Assembly (NCBI GenBank): GCA_041655955.1 | Contig: JBBAEN010000001.1 | Coordinates: 558,001-622,000, forward strand | Length of the DNA: 64,000 bases | DNA from: Micavibrio_A sp041655955 | GTDB lineage: Bacteria; Pseudomonadota; Alphaproteobacteria; Micavibrionales; Micavibrionaceae | Direction: 5' to 3' | In this document: piece by piece, positions 25,746-34,502 of the stretch | Layout: each line of letters starts with the position of its first letter | How positions within the stretch are numbered: position 1 is the stretch's first letter | The notes under the pieces: generated by a model | Database searches by the model: none | Told to the model about the DNA's origin: nothing | Seen by the model: only the letters and a program-made list of their open reading frames with translations | Program-made: the position numbers and the translations under genes

Positions 25746-25859
25746 TCAGCCGACCAGCCCCAACCCGACCGCCATGTTCAGCGCCAGCAGCAGGACAATC
25801 ATGGAAAGGGCCAGGATTTCAGCGTTCTTTTCAGACATGGTGCAATTTTTCTCTTTCAT
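25746..25859 (-). CDS. 37-residue single-helix membrane protein
   Basis: A very small frame beginning MKEKNCTMSEKNAEIL with a hydrophobic core that follows (about residues 15-37: LALSMIVLLLALNMAVG) and ending at TGA 25746-25748. GGATGGGGG precedes the ATG at 25859; the internal ATG at 25838 is an alternative. It fits exactly between the 142-residue gene and ispG, with 37- and 47-base gaps, and reads like a membrane microprotein. Function unknown. Confidence 0.5.
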   Translation of the reverse strand: MKEKNCTMSEKNAEILALSMIVLLLALNMAVGLGLVG

Positions 25860-25896
25860 GCCCCCATCCTAGCGAATTCAAACGGGCAAAAGCAAA

Positions 25897-26325
25897 TTAC
25901 GGGGAAGCGGCGGGTGTTGCCGTCATTTTTCCCAGATATTCCATGGCCTTCCCCGCAAAGCTTTGCCGCTGTTCGCAATCATATGTTTCGATCGCGAGCG
26001 CCGCCCGGTTAATCTGGCTCGATATCGCATAGACTTCCCACGAATCGCGCAGCCGCTCATCCAGATCAAGCTGGCCGTAGCTGAAGCTGATCGGCATCCC
26101 CTTGCTTGCGGCGTCGAAAGATTCAACAAGATTGAGGTAAAGCTGGCGGCCCAGCATAATCTGCGCGTCGGTAAAATCACTCATCGTGCCCGCCTGACAC
26201 CGCGCCAGATGCGCCGCGCCAAGATCGTTGCCGGATATATAGCCGGCGCCGTAAACACAGCCCATAAAACCTATGGACGCCGCCGACCTCAATAATCTCT
26301 TTTGAACGCTCACTTTCGATTCCAT
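25897..26325 (-). CDS. Uncharacterised exported/membrane protein
   Basis: A 142-residue protein with a basic start (KRLLRSAASIGFMGCVYGAG), suggesting a weak signal peptide or a lipid attachment at Cys23, and two or three later cysteines. The rest is mostly helical (LGRQLYLNLVESFDAASKG). It lies between the RodZ-like gene and ispG in the same operon. I do not recognise the family. Confidence 0.6.
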   Translation of the reverse strand: MESKVSVQKRLLRSAASIGFMGCVYGAGYISGNDLGAAHLARCQAGTMSDFTDAQIMLGRQLYLNLVESFDAASKGMPISFSYGQLDLDERLRDSWEVYAISSQINRAALAIETYDCEQRQSFAGKAMEYLGKMTATPAASP

Positions 26326-26440
26326 CCCTTATCTTTAAAAGAAACAGGAATGTCATAGGACGGTTTACGGCCAATATCAACAAAATTATGAAAATAAGAC
26401 CACCGCCCGCCGCTTCCAAAGGCCGCAAAGGCCGGGAGCT

Positions 26441-27292
26441 TTATTCCCCCGCGAGAAGCGCCGCAGGCTCCAGCAGGATTTTCCGGCGGATAGCGCCTGA
26501 TTCACCAAGCTTTTTCAAAGGCTTACCATCGACCTTGATCGTGATGCCGCCCGCATTCCCCGTTGCCATGACAAGGCCCGGCTCGTCCGGCACGAGATAG
26601 ATGTCCCCCGCTTTCAAGACTTGCCGCAAAATCGCCGCGCCTTCCTGATTGCGGATTTCAATCCAGCTCGCATCGTTTATTTCCAGCACGACGCGGTTTT
26701 TATAGGCGGGTTCGGCGGCGGCCTGATCCGCCCCGCCGGATGCGGCCCCCGCTCCCCCTCCGCCCTGCTGAACCGCATCGACCGGCCCCGCATCGCCCAC
26801 AAGGGCGGGCGCTTCGCTGAGGCGCGATTGCATGAGTTTTTCGGGAACGGACGGGACGGTATATTTTTCACCCGGCGGGAACAGCATGACGATGACGAAC
26901 CCTATCAGGACGGCGACGCCGAACAGGCTCCCGCCGATAATAAAGAGGTTCGGGATCTTGCTTTCCGACGCGGGGACGGGAAAGGAGAGATCGGGGCGCG
27001 CCTTGCGGCCCACCGACTGTTCCTTAAAGAGGTGAACCATCTTGTCGCCGTCAAGGCCGAGATATTCGGAATAGTTGCGCACGAAGCCGATTGCGTAAAC
27101 GCGGCCCGGAAGCTGGGAGATGTCGCCTTTTTCAAGCGCGTCGAGCTGGCTTGCACGGATGCGCAGGACGGATTCGATTTGCTGGAGGCTCTGGCCGTAA
27201 TGGGTGCGGGTGCGGCGCAATATCTCCCCCACCGGAATATCGGTGTGGAAGTTCAGGTCGAGTTCGTCCTGTTTGTCCTCTCCATGGCTCAT
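26441..27292 (-). CDS. RodZ-like HTH membrane protein (DUF4115)
   Basis: A 283-residue protein with a cytoplasmic Xre-like helix-turn-helix domain (GEILRRTRTHYGQSLQQIES then YAIGFVRNYSEYLGLD), a single transmembrane helix (about residues 120-142), a low-complexity Gly/Ala linker, and a C-terminal DUF4115-like periplasmic domain containing SWIEIRNQEGAA. RodZ links MreB to the wall-elongation machinery. Position before ispG is also usual for this family. ATG at 27292 is preferred over GTG at 27301. Confidence 0.85.
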   Translation of the reverse strand: MSHGEDKQDELDLNFHTDIPVGEILRRTRTHYGQSLQQIESVLRIRASQLDALEKGDISQLPGRVYAIGFVRNYSEYLGLDGDKMVHLFKEQSVGRKARPDLSFPVPASESKIPNLFIIGGSLFGVAVLIGFVIVMLFPPGEKYTVPSVPEKLMQSRLSEAPALVGDAGPVDAVQQGGGGAGAASGGADQAAAEPAYKNRVVLEINDASWIEIRNQEGAAILRQVLKAGDIYLVPDEPGLVMATGNAGGITIKVDGKPLKKLGESGAIRRKILLEPAALLAGE

Positions 27293-27363
27293 GCGCGGCA
27301 CTTTAGAAGAAAACCGGATGCGATTCCAGCCCCTTGCGCGGGCCTTTCGGCCTTGCCCGCCCT

Positions 27364-28602
27364 TTATGCCGTTTTTTCTTCCAGCCCGTAGGCGGCGTGG
27401 AGCGCCCGCACCGCAAGTTCCAGATATTCCCTACCGATAAGGACGCTGATTTTGATTTCCGAAGTGGAGATGACAAGGATATTGATCCCCTTATCCGCGA
27501 GCGCCGTAAACATGGTCTGGGCAACCCCGGCGTGGGAGCGCATGCCGATGCCGACGACCGAAACCTTGGCGACGTCGGGATCGACGCGCAATTCACACCC
27601 TTTAAAAACCGCATGCGCCTTCAAAACCGCTTCGGTCTTGGCGATGTCTGATGCCGGGACGGTAAAGGTCATGTCGGTCGTCTTGCCGTCCGGTGAAATA
27701 TTCTGGACGATCATATCGACATTGACGGCGGCGTCGGCGAGCGGGCCGAACAGTTTCGCGGCCACCCCCGGCACGTCCGGAACGCGCAAGAGCGTCACCT
27801 TGGCCTCGTCCCGCGTAAAGGCGACGCCGTTCACGATATAATGTTCCATGATGTCTTCCTCCTTCGTTACCAGCGTTCCGGGAAGGTCGCTTCCCACCGC
27901 CGCGCCGAAACTTGATAAAACCTGCACCGGCACGTTGTGCTTATAGGCCATTTCGACCGATCGCACCTGAAGCACCTTCGCGCCGAGCGAGGCAAGCTCC
28001 AGCATCTCCTCATAGGAAATGCGATCGATCTTGCGCGCCTCGGGGACGATGCGGGGGTCGGTCGTATAGATGCCGTCAACATCGGTATAGATGTCACAGC
28101 GATCGGCCTTGAGCGCCGCCGCCAGCGCGACCGCCGTCGTATCCGATCCGCCGCGCCCCAGCGTCGAAATGCGGTTCTCGCCCGTCACCCCCTGAAACCC
28201 CGCAAGCACCGCGACTTCTTTTTGCGCGAGCGCCTTTTCAAGGTGATCGGTGCTGATATCCTGAATCCGCGCCTTGGCGTGGACGGCGTCGCTGCGGATA
28301 GGCACCTGCCAGCCGAGCCATGAACGCGCCGAAATGCCCCGCGCCTGCAAGGCGATCGCCATCAGCCCCGCCGTCACCTGTTCCCCCGACGCGACGACGG
28401 CGTCATATTCGCGCACGTCATGGACGGGGCTGACCGCCGCGCAATATTCCACAAGCTGGTTGGTTACGCCCGCCATGGCGGATACGATGACCGCGACCTC
28501 GTTGCCGAGCGCGACCTCGCGGGCGATTTTATCCGCCGCCAGCCCGATGCGCTCTATATCCGCAACCGACGTACCGCCGAATTTTACAACGATCCGCGCC
28601 AT
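27364..28602 (-). CDS. lysC: Aspartokinase
   Basis: A 412-residue aspartate kinase, first enzyme of the lysine/threonine/methionine branch. It begins KFGGTSVADIERI, includes the kinase-binding GRGGSDTTAVALAAAL and the TDVDGIYTTDPRI segment, and has two C-terminal ACT domains (about residues 265-405, with VPGVAAKLFGPLAD and MRSHAGVAQTMF), so allosteric control by lysine or threonine is expected. The start at 28602 (MARIVVKFGGTS) matches the family; an ATG at 28617 is in frame. ubiG is divergent from it. Confidence 0.95.
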   Translation of the reverse strand: MARIVVKFGGTSVADIERIGLAADKIAREVALGNEVAVIVSAMAGVTNQLVEYCAAVSPVHDVREYDAVVASGEQVTAGLMAIALQARGISARSWLGWQVPIRSDAVHAKARIQDISTDHLEKALAQKEVAVLAGFQGVTGENRISTLGRGGSDTTAVALAAALKADRCDIYTDVDGIYTTDPRIVPEARKIDRISYEEMLELASLGAKVLQVRSVEMAYKHNVPVQVLSSFGAAVGSDLPGTLVTKEEDIMEHYIVNGVAFTRDEAKVTLLRVPDVPGVAAKLFGPLADAAVNVDMIVQNISPDGKTTDMTFTVPASDIAKTEAVLKAHAVFKGCELRVDPDVAKVSVVGIGMRSHAGVAQTMFTALADKGINILVISTSEIKISVLIGREYLELAVRALHAAYGLEEKTA

Positions 28603-28660
28603 CTTCTCCCCGTTCATTCACCGCTTGCACAGGCGCCCCTGAAAGACTAAGTCATTATCT

Positions 28661-29419
28661 ATGCACACAGTCGATGCAAAGGAAATTGAAAACTTCGCGA
28701 AAGATTCGTCCTGCTGGTGGGATGAAGGCGGGCCGTTTGCGCAGCTTCACCGCATAGGCCATCTGCGGCTGGCCTATATCAGGGAGCGGATTTGCGGCCA
28801 TTTCGGGCGCGATCAAAACGGCTTTACGCCCTATGAGGGGCTTTCCGTCATTGATATTGGCTGCGGCGGCGGGCTGGTTTGCGAACCCATGGCGCGGCTC
28901 GGCGCGGCGGTTACCGGCCTCGACGCCGATGCGAACGCTATCGGGGTCGCCATCACCCATGCCGATGAATCGGGGCTTGATATCGCCTATCACGCGAAAG
29001 CCACGGGCGATTTTCTTGCGATGAAAAGCGGCGCGGGCAATCAAAAACCGCATGAAGGCGCGTTCGACGTCGTGCTGGCGCTGGAAATCGTCGAGCATGT
29101 CAGTGACGTGCAGACCTTCGTCAATGACTGCATGGCGCTATGCAAGCCGGGCGGAATCGTCATTTTCTCGACCCTAAACCGGACGATTAAATCCCTCGCC
29201 TTCGGCAAGATAGCCGCCGAATATATCCTGCGCTGGGTTCCGGCGGGGACGCATGACTGGAAGAAATTCGTGAGGCCGTCAGAGCTTGCGGGCGCCGTGC
29301 GCCATGCCGGCGGGCGGGTTTTGAATACAGAAGGCATGGTTTTCGACCCTCTCGCGCGGGACTTCAAACGCTCCGCGCGGGGCCTCGACGTGAATTATTT
29401 CCTGACCGCCGGAAAGTGA
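28661..29419 (+). CDS. ubiG: Ubiquinone O-methyltransferase
   Basis: A 252-residue UbiG that makes both O-methylation steps of ubiquinone biosynthesis with SAM. DIGCGGG (65-71) is motif I, followed by TGLDAD and EIVEHV, and the typical C-terminal THDWKKFVRPSEL region with later GLDVNYF. It starts with ATG 28661, 58 bases from the divergent lysC start. ubiG next to lysC is a common alphaproteobacterial order. Confidence 0.95.
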   Translation: MHTVDAKEIENFAKDSSCWWDEGGPFAQLHRIGHLRLAYIRERICGHFGRDQNGFTPYEGLSVIDIGCGGGLVCEPMARLGAAVTGLDADANAIGVAITHADESGLDIAYHAKATGDFLAMKSGAGNQKPHEGAFDVVLALEIVEHVSDVQTFVNDCMALCKPGGIVIFSTLNRTIKSLAFGKIAAEYILRWVPAGTHDWKKFVRPSELAGAVRHAGGRVLNTEGMVFDPLARDFKRSARGLDVNYFLTAGK

Positions 29420-29428
29420 ATAGCCAGC

Positions 29429-29638
29429 TCAGCCGGGGCTTCTTTCCGTTGCGCTTAAAGCCGCGCGCGCCGCGTCGATGCCAAGCCCGTAATGCTTGCA
29501 GGCAGGCTCTCCGCCCTCTTCACGCCTTGCGACGGAATTCCAGAAACTCATCCGCAGTTTTTCTTCGGAGAGCGCAAGGAGATTGCCCCTATCGTCGCCG
29601 AAAATCGCCTTGCCGTTTTTCACTTCGCGAAATTGCAT
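29429..29638 (-). CDS. Small protein, unknown
   Basis: A 69-residue polar protein starting MQFREVKNGKAIFGDD, with GGCGGAG upstream of the ATG at 29638. No signal or membrane segment. It follows the 134-residue gene on the same strand with 39 bases between. No family recognised. Confidence 0.5.
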   Translation of the reverse strand: MQFREVKNGKAIFGDDRGNLLALSEEKLRMSFWNSVARREEGGEPACKHYGLGIDAARAALSATERSPG

Positions 29639-29677
29639 CGTTTTTCTCCGCCTGGTTTTCCTGCCTGGTTTCCCCGC

Positions 29678-30082
29678 CTAGAGCGTCATGCCGGGAATTT
29701 CCGCGGCCATCTGGCGCGGTCTTTCTTCCCGCTCCGCATCCCTGTAATCCGCCGCCTGCTTGGGACGGGCAAAGGGTATGACGATATTCTCCGCGCGTTC
29801 GGCAAACAGCGCCAGCGCCTCTTGCTGCAAGGAATGCGGGATCCCTTGAAGCGCAGGATATTTGCCCTCTTCCAGATCTGCGCGGCTATAGACGACCACG
29901 CCCGGATATTGGGCCTGCTGGTTGAAATTCTTTTCGCCGCCATGCGGCTGGACATAATAGCTAAAGACCGCCACAAGCTGGAGCGGTTTTCCGGCCTTGC
30001 GATCCTTCAATAAACGGTTATCGGACAGCTCGCCGTTAAGATGCCAGCCCATGGTAGCGGGCGGCGGGGGAAACTCACGCAT
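29678..30082 (-). CDS. Uncharacterised cytoplasmic protein
   Basis: A 134-residue soluble protein without signal peptide. The middle part contains QLVAVFSYYVQPHGGEKNF and a helix-rich C-terminus. AGAGGTGT precedes the ATG at 30082, supporting expression. It appears co-transcribed with the 69-residue gene. No family recognised. Confidence 0.6.
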   Translation of the reverse strand: MREFPPPPATMGWHLNGELSDNRLLKDRKAGKPLQLVAVFSYYVQPHGGEKNFNQQAQYPGVVVYSRADLEEGKYPALQGIPHSLQQEALALFAERAENIVIPFARPKQAADYRDAEREERPRQMAAEIPGMTL

Positions 30083-30364
30083 TACACACCTCTATTTTAC
30101 TTTTTTATCGTTATGACCATTATTTGGAATTATTGTTCAACCTGATACAAGAACGTGATGGTTTTCGTCAATAGCCGAAAGAGAAAAAGAAACAATATTT
30201 CAATATGTTATGAGGCAAATGCATGGTGAGGCCCAAAAAACTGCATGGCTCGCCGGATTCTGGCCCGCCCTCACCCCGCCGGCGCGGCGCAGGGACGAAC
30301 AAGCGCGGAGGCGGACGGGCGCGCGCCCTTTCCAGTATTCAGTCATGCAGCCATGCAGCCCGCT

Positions 30365-30616
30365 TCAGGCATAGCTCATGGCGCGGGCCTCGGCCTCTGT
30401 CATGCGCGGCGCCCGGTAGGCGACGCCTTTTTGGATGATATCCACGCCCGCGCGGGTGATTTCCATCGGCGCAATCGCGGGGCCGGCTGTTTTAGACGGG
30501 ATAAAATGGAAAAACTTTACCGCTTCCATCTCGATCCGCTCGCCCGCCGCGTTGATGAACGACACGGAAAGCAATTCATCCTGATTATAGGTAATCTTTT
30601 CAAATGTGTATGTCAC
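30365..30616 (-). CDS. Small protein, unknown
   Basis: An 83-residue soluble protein starting at GTG 30616, with GGAGGG about ten bases upstream. It has a beta-type N-terminal part (SVSFINAAGERIEMEAVKF) and ends MTEAEARAMSYA. It is the first of three orphan genes on this strand between ubiG and the etf operon. Family unknown. Confidence 0.5.
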   Translation of the reverse strand: MTYTFEKITYNQDELLSVSFINAAGERIEMEAVKFFHFIPSKTAGPAIAPMEITRAGVDIIQKGVAYRAPRMTEAEARAMSYA

Positions 30617-30705
30617 AGGCCGTGCCCTCCTTTATTTAATGATTTCCGCGTTTTTGATTGCCATGAATGGATATAACCGCAAAATCTGGCAAAAATAGGA
30701 TGGAA

Positions 30706-30930
30706 ATGAGCAGGCTTGCGCATTATCTTATCCGCATGTCCGGATTCTTTTTCACGCTCATGATCATCGCGATGCTCGCAACCCTCGCCATTCTATGCAC
30801 GGGCATCCTGTCCATGATGAAGGGCGGCGAATTCAACCGCAAATACGGCAACAAGCTGATGCGCGCCCGCGTTTTCATGCAAGGGATAGCCCTTGCCTGT
30901 TTCGCGCTCGCCATCCTGTCCGCAGGCTAA
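30706..30930 (+). CDS. HIG1-domain twin-helix membrane protein
   Basis: A 74-residue protein with two transmembrane helices separated by the HIG1-type loop GGEFNRKYGNKLMRARV. Bacterial HIG1 proteins are respiration-related; in mitochondria the family supports assembly of cytochrome oxidase supercomplexes. It lies 14 bases before etfB, an order common in alphaproteobacteria. ATG at 30706 is chosen because the conserved helix starts here, AGGATGG being upstream; earlier ATGs at 30667 and 30700 are possible. Confidence 0.8.
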   Translation: MSRLAHYLIRMSGFFFTLMIIAMLATLAILCTGILSMMKGGEFNRKYGNKLMRARVFMQGIALACFALAILSAG

Positions 30931-30944
30931 TCCAAGGAGAAACC

Positions 30945-31709
30945 ATGAAGATTCTAGTCCCCGTCAAACGGGCCGTCGATTACAGCGTCAAGATCCGCGT
31001 CAAGGCGGACGGGACGGGAATCGACCTCAACAATGTCAAAATGTCGATGAACCCGTTCGACGAAATTGCGATCGAGGAAGCCGTCCGGCTAAAGGAAGCC
31101 GGAAAGGCAAATGAAATCGTCGCCGTATCCATCGGCCCCGCCAAGGCGCAGGACATTATCCGCACCGCCATGGCGATCGGCGCGGACAGGGGCATCCTCG
31201 TCCAGACGGACGCGCCGACCGATATTGGCGGCGTCGAGCCACTCGCCGTCGCGAAAATCCTGAAAAACATCGTCGAGGCGGAAAAGCCCGACCTTGTCAT
31301 CATGGGTAAGCAATCGATCGACGACGATTCCAACCAGACGGGCCAGATGCTTGCCGCCCTGCTCGGCTGGGCGCAAGGCACGTTTGCGTCGAAAGTCGAA
31401 CAGGCGGACGGCACGGTCAATGTCACGCGCGAAGTCGATGGCGGGCTTGAAACGCTCGCGCTGAAACTCCCCGCCATCGTGACGACGGATCTGCGCCTGA
31501 ACGAGCCGCGCTATGCCGCCCTGCCCAACATCATGAAGGCGAAATCCAAACCGCTCGACGTGAAAACGCCCGAAGAATACGGCGTTGACTTAACGCCGCG
31601 GCTTGCCGTGGTAAAGGTCGCCGAACCCGCCCCCCGCAAAGGCGGCGGCAAGGTCGCGAATGTGGACGAGCTTATCGACAAACTGAAAAACGAAGCGAAG
31701 GTTATCTGA
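30945..31709 (+). CDS. etfB: Electron transfer flavoprotein, beta subunit
   Basis: A 254-residue EtfB, the AMP-binding subunit of the flavoprotein that passes electrons from acyl-CoA and other dehydrogenases to ETF-quinone oxidoreductase. It starts MKILVPVKRAVDY with AAGGAGA upstream, contains DLVIMGKQSIDDDSNQTGQM, and a conserved C-terminal helix. It is followed by etfA after two bases. Confidence 0.97.
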   Translation: MKILVPVKRAVDYSVKIRVKADGTGIDLNNVKMSMNPFDEIAIEEAVRLKEAGKANEIVAVSIGPAKAQDIIRTAMAIGADRGILVQTDAPTDIGGVEPLAVAKILKNIVEAEKPDLVIMGKQSIDDDSNQTGQMLAALLGWAQGTFASKVEQADGTVNVTREVDGGLETLALKLPAIVTTDLRLNEPRYAALPNIMKAKSKPLDVKTPEEYGVDLTPRLAVVKVAEPAPRKGGGKVANVDELIDKLKNEAKVI

Positions 31710-31711
31710 AC

Positions 31712-32641
31712 ATGACAATCCTGGTTTTAGCCGAACATGACAATAAGGAACTGAAACCCGCGACACTGAACGCGGTCGGCGCGGCGGCGAAGCTTGGCGG
31801 CGACGTGCATATTCTGGTCGCCGGAAAAGACGTCGCCAATGTCGCGGCGGCGGCGGCGAAGATCGCGGGCGTTACCAAGGTTTTAAAGGCCGATGACGCG
31901 GGCCTTGAACACCAGCTCGCCGAAAATGTCGCGCCGATCATTCAGGACATCGCGGGGAATTACAGCCATATTATCGGCGCGGCGACGACAACGGCAAAGA
32001 ACATCCTGCCCCGCGCCGCGGCCCTTCTCGACGTTCAGCAAATTTCGGACATCACCGCAATCCATGACGCGGACACGTTCGATCGCCCCATCTATGCGGG
32101 CAATGCGATTGCAACGGTCAAATCTTCGGACGCGCTGAAAATCATCACCGCGCGCGGAACCGCGTTCGACGCCGCCGCGCCGGAAGGCGGGAACGCCGCA
32201 GTCGAAGATGCGGCGCACAAGGGCGATAGCGGCCTTGCGTCTTTCGTGTCGGCGGAAGTGTCGAAATCCGATCGCCCCGAACTGACGGCGGCGAATATCG
32301 TCGTCAGCGGCGGGCGCGCCATGGGTTCGGCCGAAGGATTCAAAATCATCGAAGCACTGGCCGACAAGCTGGGCGCCGCCATTGGCGCATCGCGCGCCGC
32401 CGTCGATGCCGGTTACGTGCCGAACGATTATCAGGTCGGCCAGACGGGCAAGAACGTCGCCCCTTCGCTTTACATCGCCATCGGCATTTCCGGCGCGATC
32501 CAGCACCTTGCGGGCATGAAGGATTCCAAAACCATCGTCGCCATCAACAAAGACCCCGACGCGCCGATTTTCGGCGTCGCCGATTACGGGCTTGTCGGCG
32601 ATCTTTTCGAGATTGTGCCGGAGCTGACAGAAAAACTATAA
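31712..32641 (+). CDS. etfA: Electron transfer flavoprotein, alpha subunit
   Basis: A 309-residue EtfA, the FAD-binding subunit. The N-terminal domain starts TILVLAEHDNKELKPATLNA; the FAD signature is seen in VGQTGKNVAPSLYIAIGISG and the following residues, and VVSGGRAMGS is upstream. Gene ends just before a terminator, so HIG1-etfB-etfA form one transcript. Confidence 0.97.
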   Translation: MTILVLAEHDNKELKPATLNAVGAAAKLGGDVHILVAGKDVANVAAAAAKIAGVTKVLKADDAGLEHQLAENVAPIIQDIAGNYSHIIGAATTTAKNILPRAAALLDVQQISDITAIHDADTFDRPIYAGNAIATVKSSDALKIITARGTAFDAAAPEGGNAAVEDAAHKGDSGLASFVSAEVSKSDRPELTAANIVVSGGRAMGSAEGFKIIEALADKLGAAIGASRAAVDAGYVPNDYQVGQTGKNVAPSLYIAIGISGAIQHLAGMKDSKTIVAINKDPDAPIFGVADYGLVGDLFEIVPELTEKL

Positions 32642-32687
32642 GGCCGCAAAAGCGCCCCGGCTTCCAAACCGGCGGCGGGGCGGCGAT

Positions 32688-32729
32688 GCATAACCGCCAG
32701 ATACATAACCGCCAAGCATAACCGCCAAA
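32688..32729. repeat. Three 14-base tandem repeats
   Basis: CATAACCGCCA occurs three times at 14-base spacing (units from 32688, 32702 and 32716) between the etfA stop and its terminator. Likely a minor tandem duplication. Confidence 0.7.
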
Positions 32730-32737
32730 AGAAAAAC

Positions 32738-32767
32738 AAAAACCCGGCCAGACGCGCCGGGTTTTTC
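32738..32767 (+). terminator. Rho-independent terminator
   Basis: AAACCCGGC-(cagacgc)-GCCGGGTTTTT downstream of etfA: a stem followed by a T-run on the plus strand. Confidence 0.8.
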
Positions 32768-33042
32768 ATTGATCCACGCAAAGCCATTATGGCCTATGCA
32801 GGGCCTGAAACCGGCCGCTGCGGGGAAGGCCGGTTTTGATGGCTTTGATGGCTTTGCCGGCTATGTCCCCGCGGCGGAGAAAATAAAGCCCGCATGGGCA
32901 TCGGGAAGGTTGTTTTTTGACCGTCCCCTGCCCCGCGCCCACCCCAAAGGCCCTGCGGCGAGAAGAGTGCAAGGCGCGACTCTTCGGCATGCTCCGCTTT
33001 CGGGATTGATGAGCCTGCCAACAATGCGCCTGCCGCTTTGCT

Positions 33043-33106
33043 GCCTTCAGATGGGCGCCCTTCAGCTTCGTCCCCGCGAATTGCGCGCCGGACAAATCCG
33101 CACCTT
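33043..33106 (-). pseudogene. Duplicated fragment of pentapeptide gene
   Basis: A 64-base segment that repeats 33834-33897 with two mismatches. It encodes the same SGAQFAGTKLKGAHLKA stretch as the intact pentapeptide-repeat gene, whose stop is 28 bases away. The rest of the frame around it (down to about 32787) has no pentapeptide character, so this is a displaced gene piece and not a second gene. Confidence 0.65.
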
Positions 33107-33133
33107 TATTATCCCGCTTTTATTTTCTTGTTT

Positions 33134-34435
33134 TTATTCTTCGGCTTTCATCTTGAAAGCGGAACCTTTTTTCGGCGCGGGGAAGATGGCGCCTTCGGTG
33201 TTCGCATCGTCAAGAATGCATCCGTCCATCAGCGCATCGGTGAAATCACATTCGCGCAAATCCGCGCCGCTGAAATTCGTGTTGGACAAATCCGCGCCCT
33301 TGAAAGACGCCATCCGCATCTTGCAATTTGAAAAATCCGCATAGGCAAGAGAAGCTTCGTCAAGATTGCACGGATTGAAGCGTTTATTCTCCGCGCCGCC
33401 ATTGCCGAAAATAAGCGGCTCGAAATTAGAGCTGCGCAAATTGGCGTGGCCAAAGCGCACGCGCTTGAAGATGCTGCCGCGCAAATCGGCCTCTTCCATG
33501 TCGCAGCGGCGGAAATCCGCATCGTTCAAATTCGCGCTCTGCATTTCTATGCGGTAGAGATTCATCCCGAAAAACCGCGCCTTCACGGCCTTGATCGCCG
33601 TCATCCGCTCCCCTTTGAGCGTTTCGAGCGGGCGCATGTCATAGCCGCTCAAATCAAGCTGCGTGCCTTGCCCGCCCGCGCTCGAAACCCAGATGCGGTG
33701 CGTTTCGATCATCTTGGCCAGCGGCTCTTCGAGTTCGGTTACGGACGTGCCGATATTCTCGTCCGTGATGGCTTCGGAAATATCGACTTCCATCGTGCTG
33801 ATCTCGGCCATGTTGACGCCGGTCAGGATCGCCGCCTTCAGATGGGCGCCCTTCAGCTTCGTCCCCGCAAATTGCGCGCCGGACAAATCCGCGCCTTGCA
33901 AATCGGCCCCGCGCAAATCCGCGCCCGTCATGTTGATGCCCGTCATGATAGCGTCCGAAAAATCCGCTGCGTTCGCGAGCGAGCCGACAAGCCGCGCGCC
34001 GGAAAGATTGGCCCCGCGGAAGGAAACGCTCACGCCCGTATCATAGGCGCCTTCCCTGGCGAAACCGCCGACACGCAAATCGGCCTTGTCGAGATTGGCG
34101 TTTTCGAGATTCGCGCTTTCAATCCGCGCGCCGCGCAGGTCGGAGCGGGAAAAATTGCACCGCGCCATATTTGAATCGCTCAAATCACACGCGTAAAGCC
34201 GCGCCTCGCTGAAATTCGCCTTCGTCATATCCATGCCGCGCATCCGGCAACCGGTAAAATCGCACTGGCGCATATCCTTTCCCGCAAAGGAAAGGCCGGA
34301 CAGATCGGTGTTTTTCAACGCCGCCCGCCGCCCGCCGAGCCGCCCGCTCAAAAACCGCGCATGCAGATCGGCCATGGCGTCGAGCTGGGCCTGGGAAAGT
34401 TTTTCAAGAGCGTCTGTCGTGGTCGCGGTAGGCAT
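33134..34435 (-). CDS. Pentapeptide-repeat protein
   Basis: A 433-residue protein with two blocks of A(D/N)Lxx repeats (about residues 40-210 and 285-420, with ADLRGADLQGADLSGAQFAG as the clearest run). Such repeats fold as a right-handed quadrilateral helix. A non-repeat insert (about 215-290) separates the blocks. There is no signal peptide, so the protein is probably cytoplasmic. Function unknown; some members mimic DNA and bind gyrase, but nothing specific supports that here. Confidence 0.85.
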   Translation of the reverse strand: MPTATTTDALEKLSQAQLDAMADLHARFLSGRLGGRRAALKNTDLSGLSFAGKDMRQCDFTGCRMRGMDMTKANFSEARLYACDLSDSNMARCNFSRSDLRGARIESANLENANLDKADLRVGGFAREGAYDTGVSVSFRGANLSGARLVGSLANAADFSDAIMTGINMTGADLRGADLQGADLSGAQFAGTKLKGAHLKAAILTGVNMAEISTMEVDISEAITDENIGTSVTELEEPLAKMIETHRIWVSSAGGQGTQLDLSGYDMRPLETLKGERMTAIKAVKARFFGMNLYRIEMQSANLNDADFRRCDMEEADLRGSIFKRVRFGHANLRSSNFEPLIFGNGGAENKRFNPCNLDEASLAYADFSNCKMRMASFKGADLSNTNFSGADLRECDFTDALMDGCILDDANTEGAIFPAPKKGSAFKMKAEE

Positions 34436-34502
34436 GGTCGATACGGTTTTCCCCTTTGAAAGAGCAATTTCAAATTATTGCCGAAATTGATGAAAAATCA
34501 AT

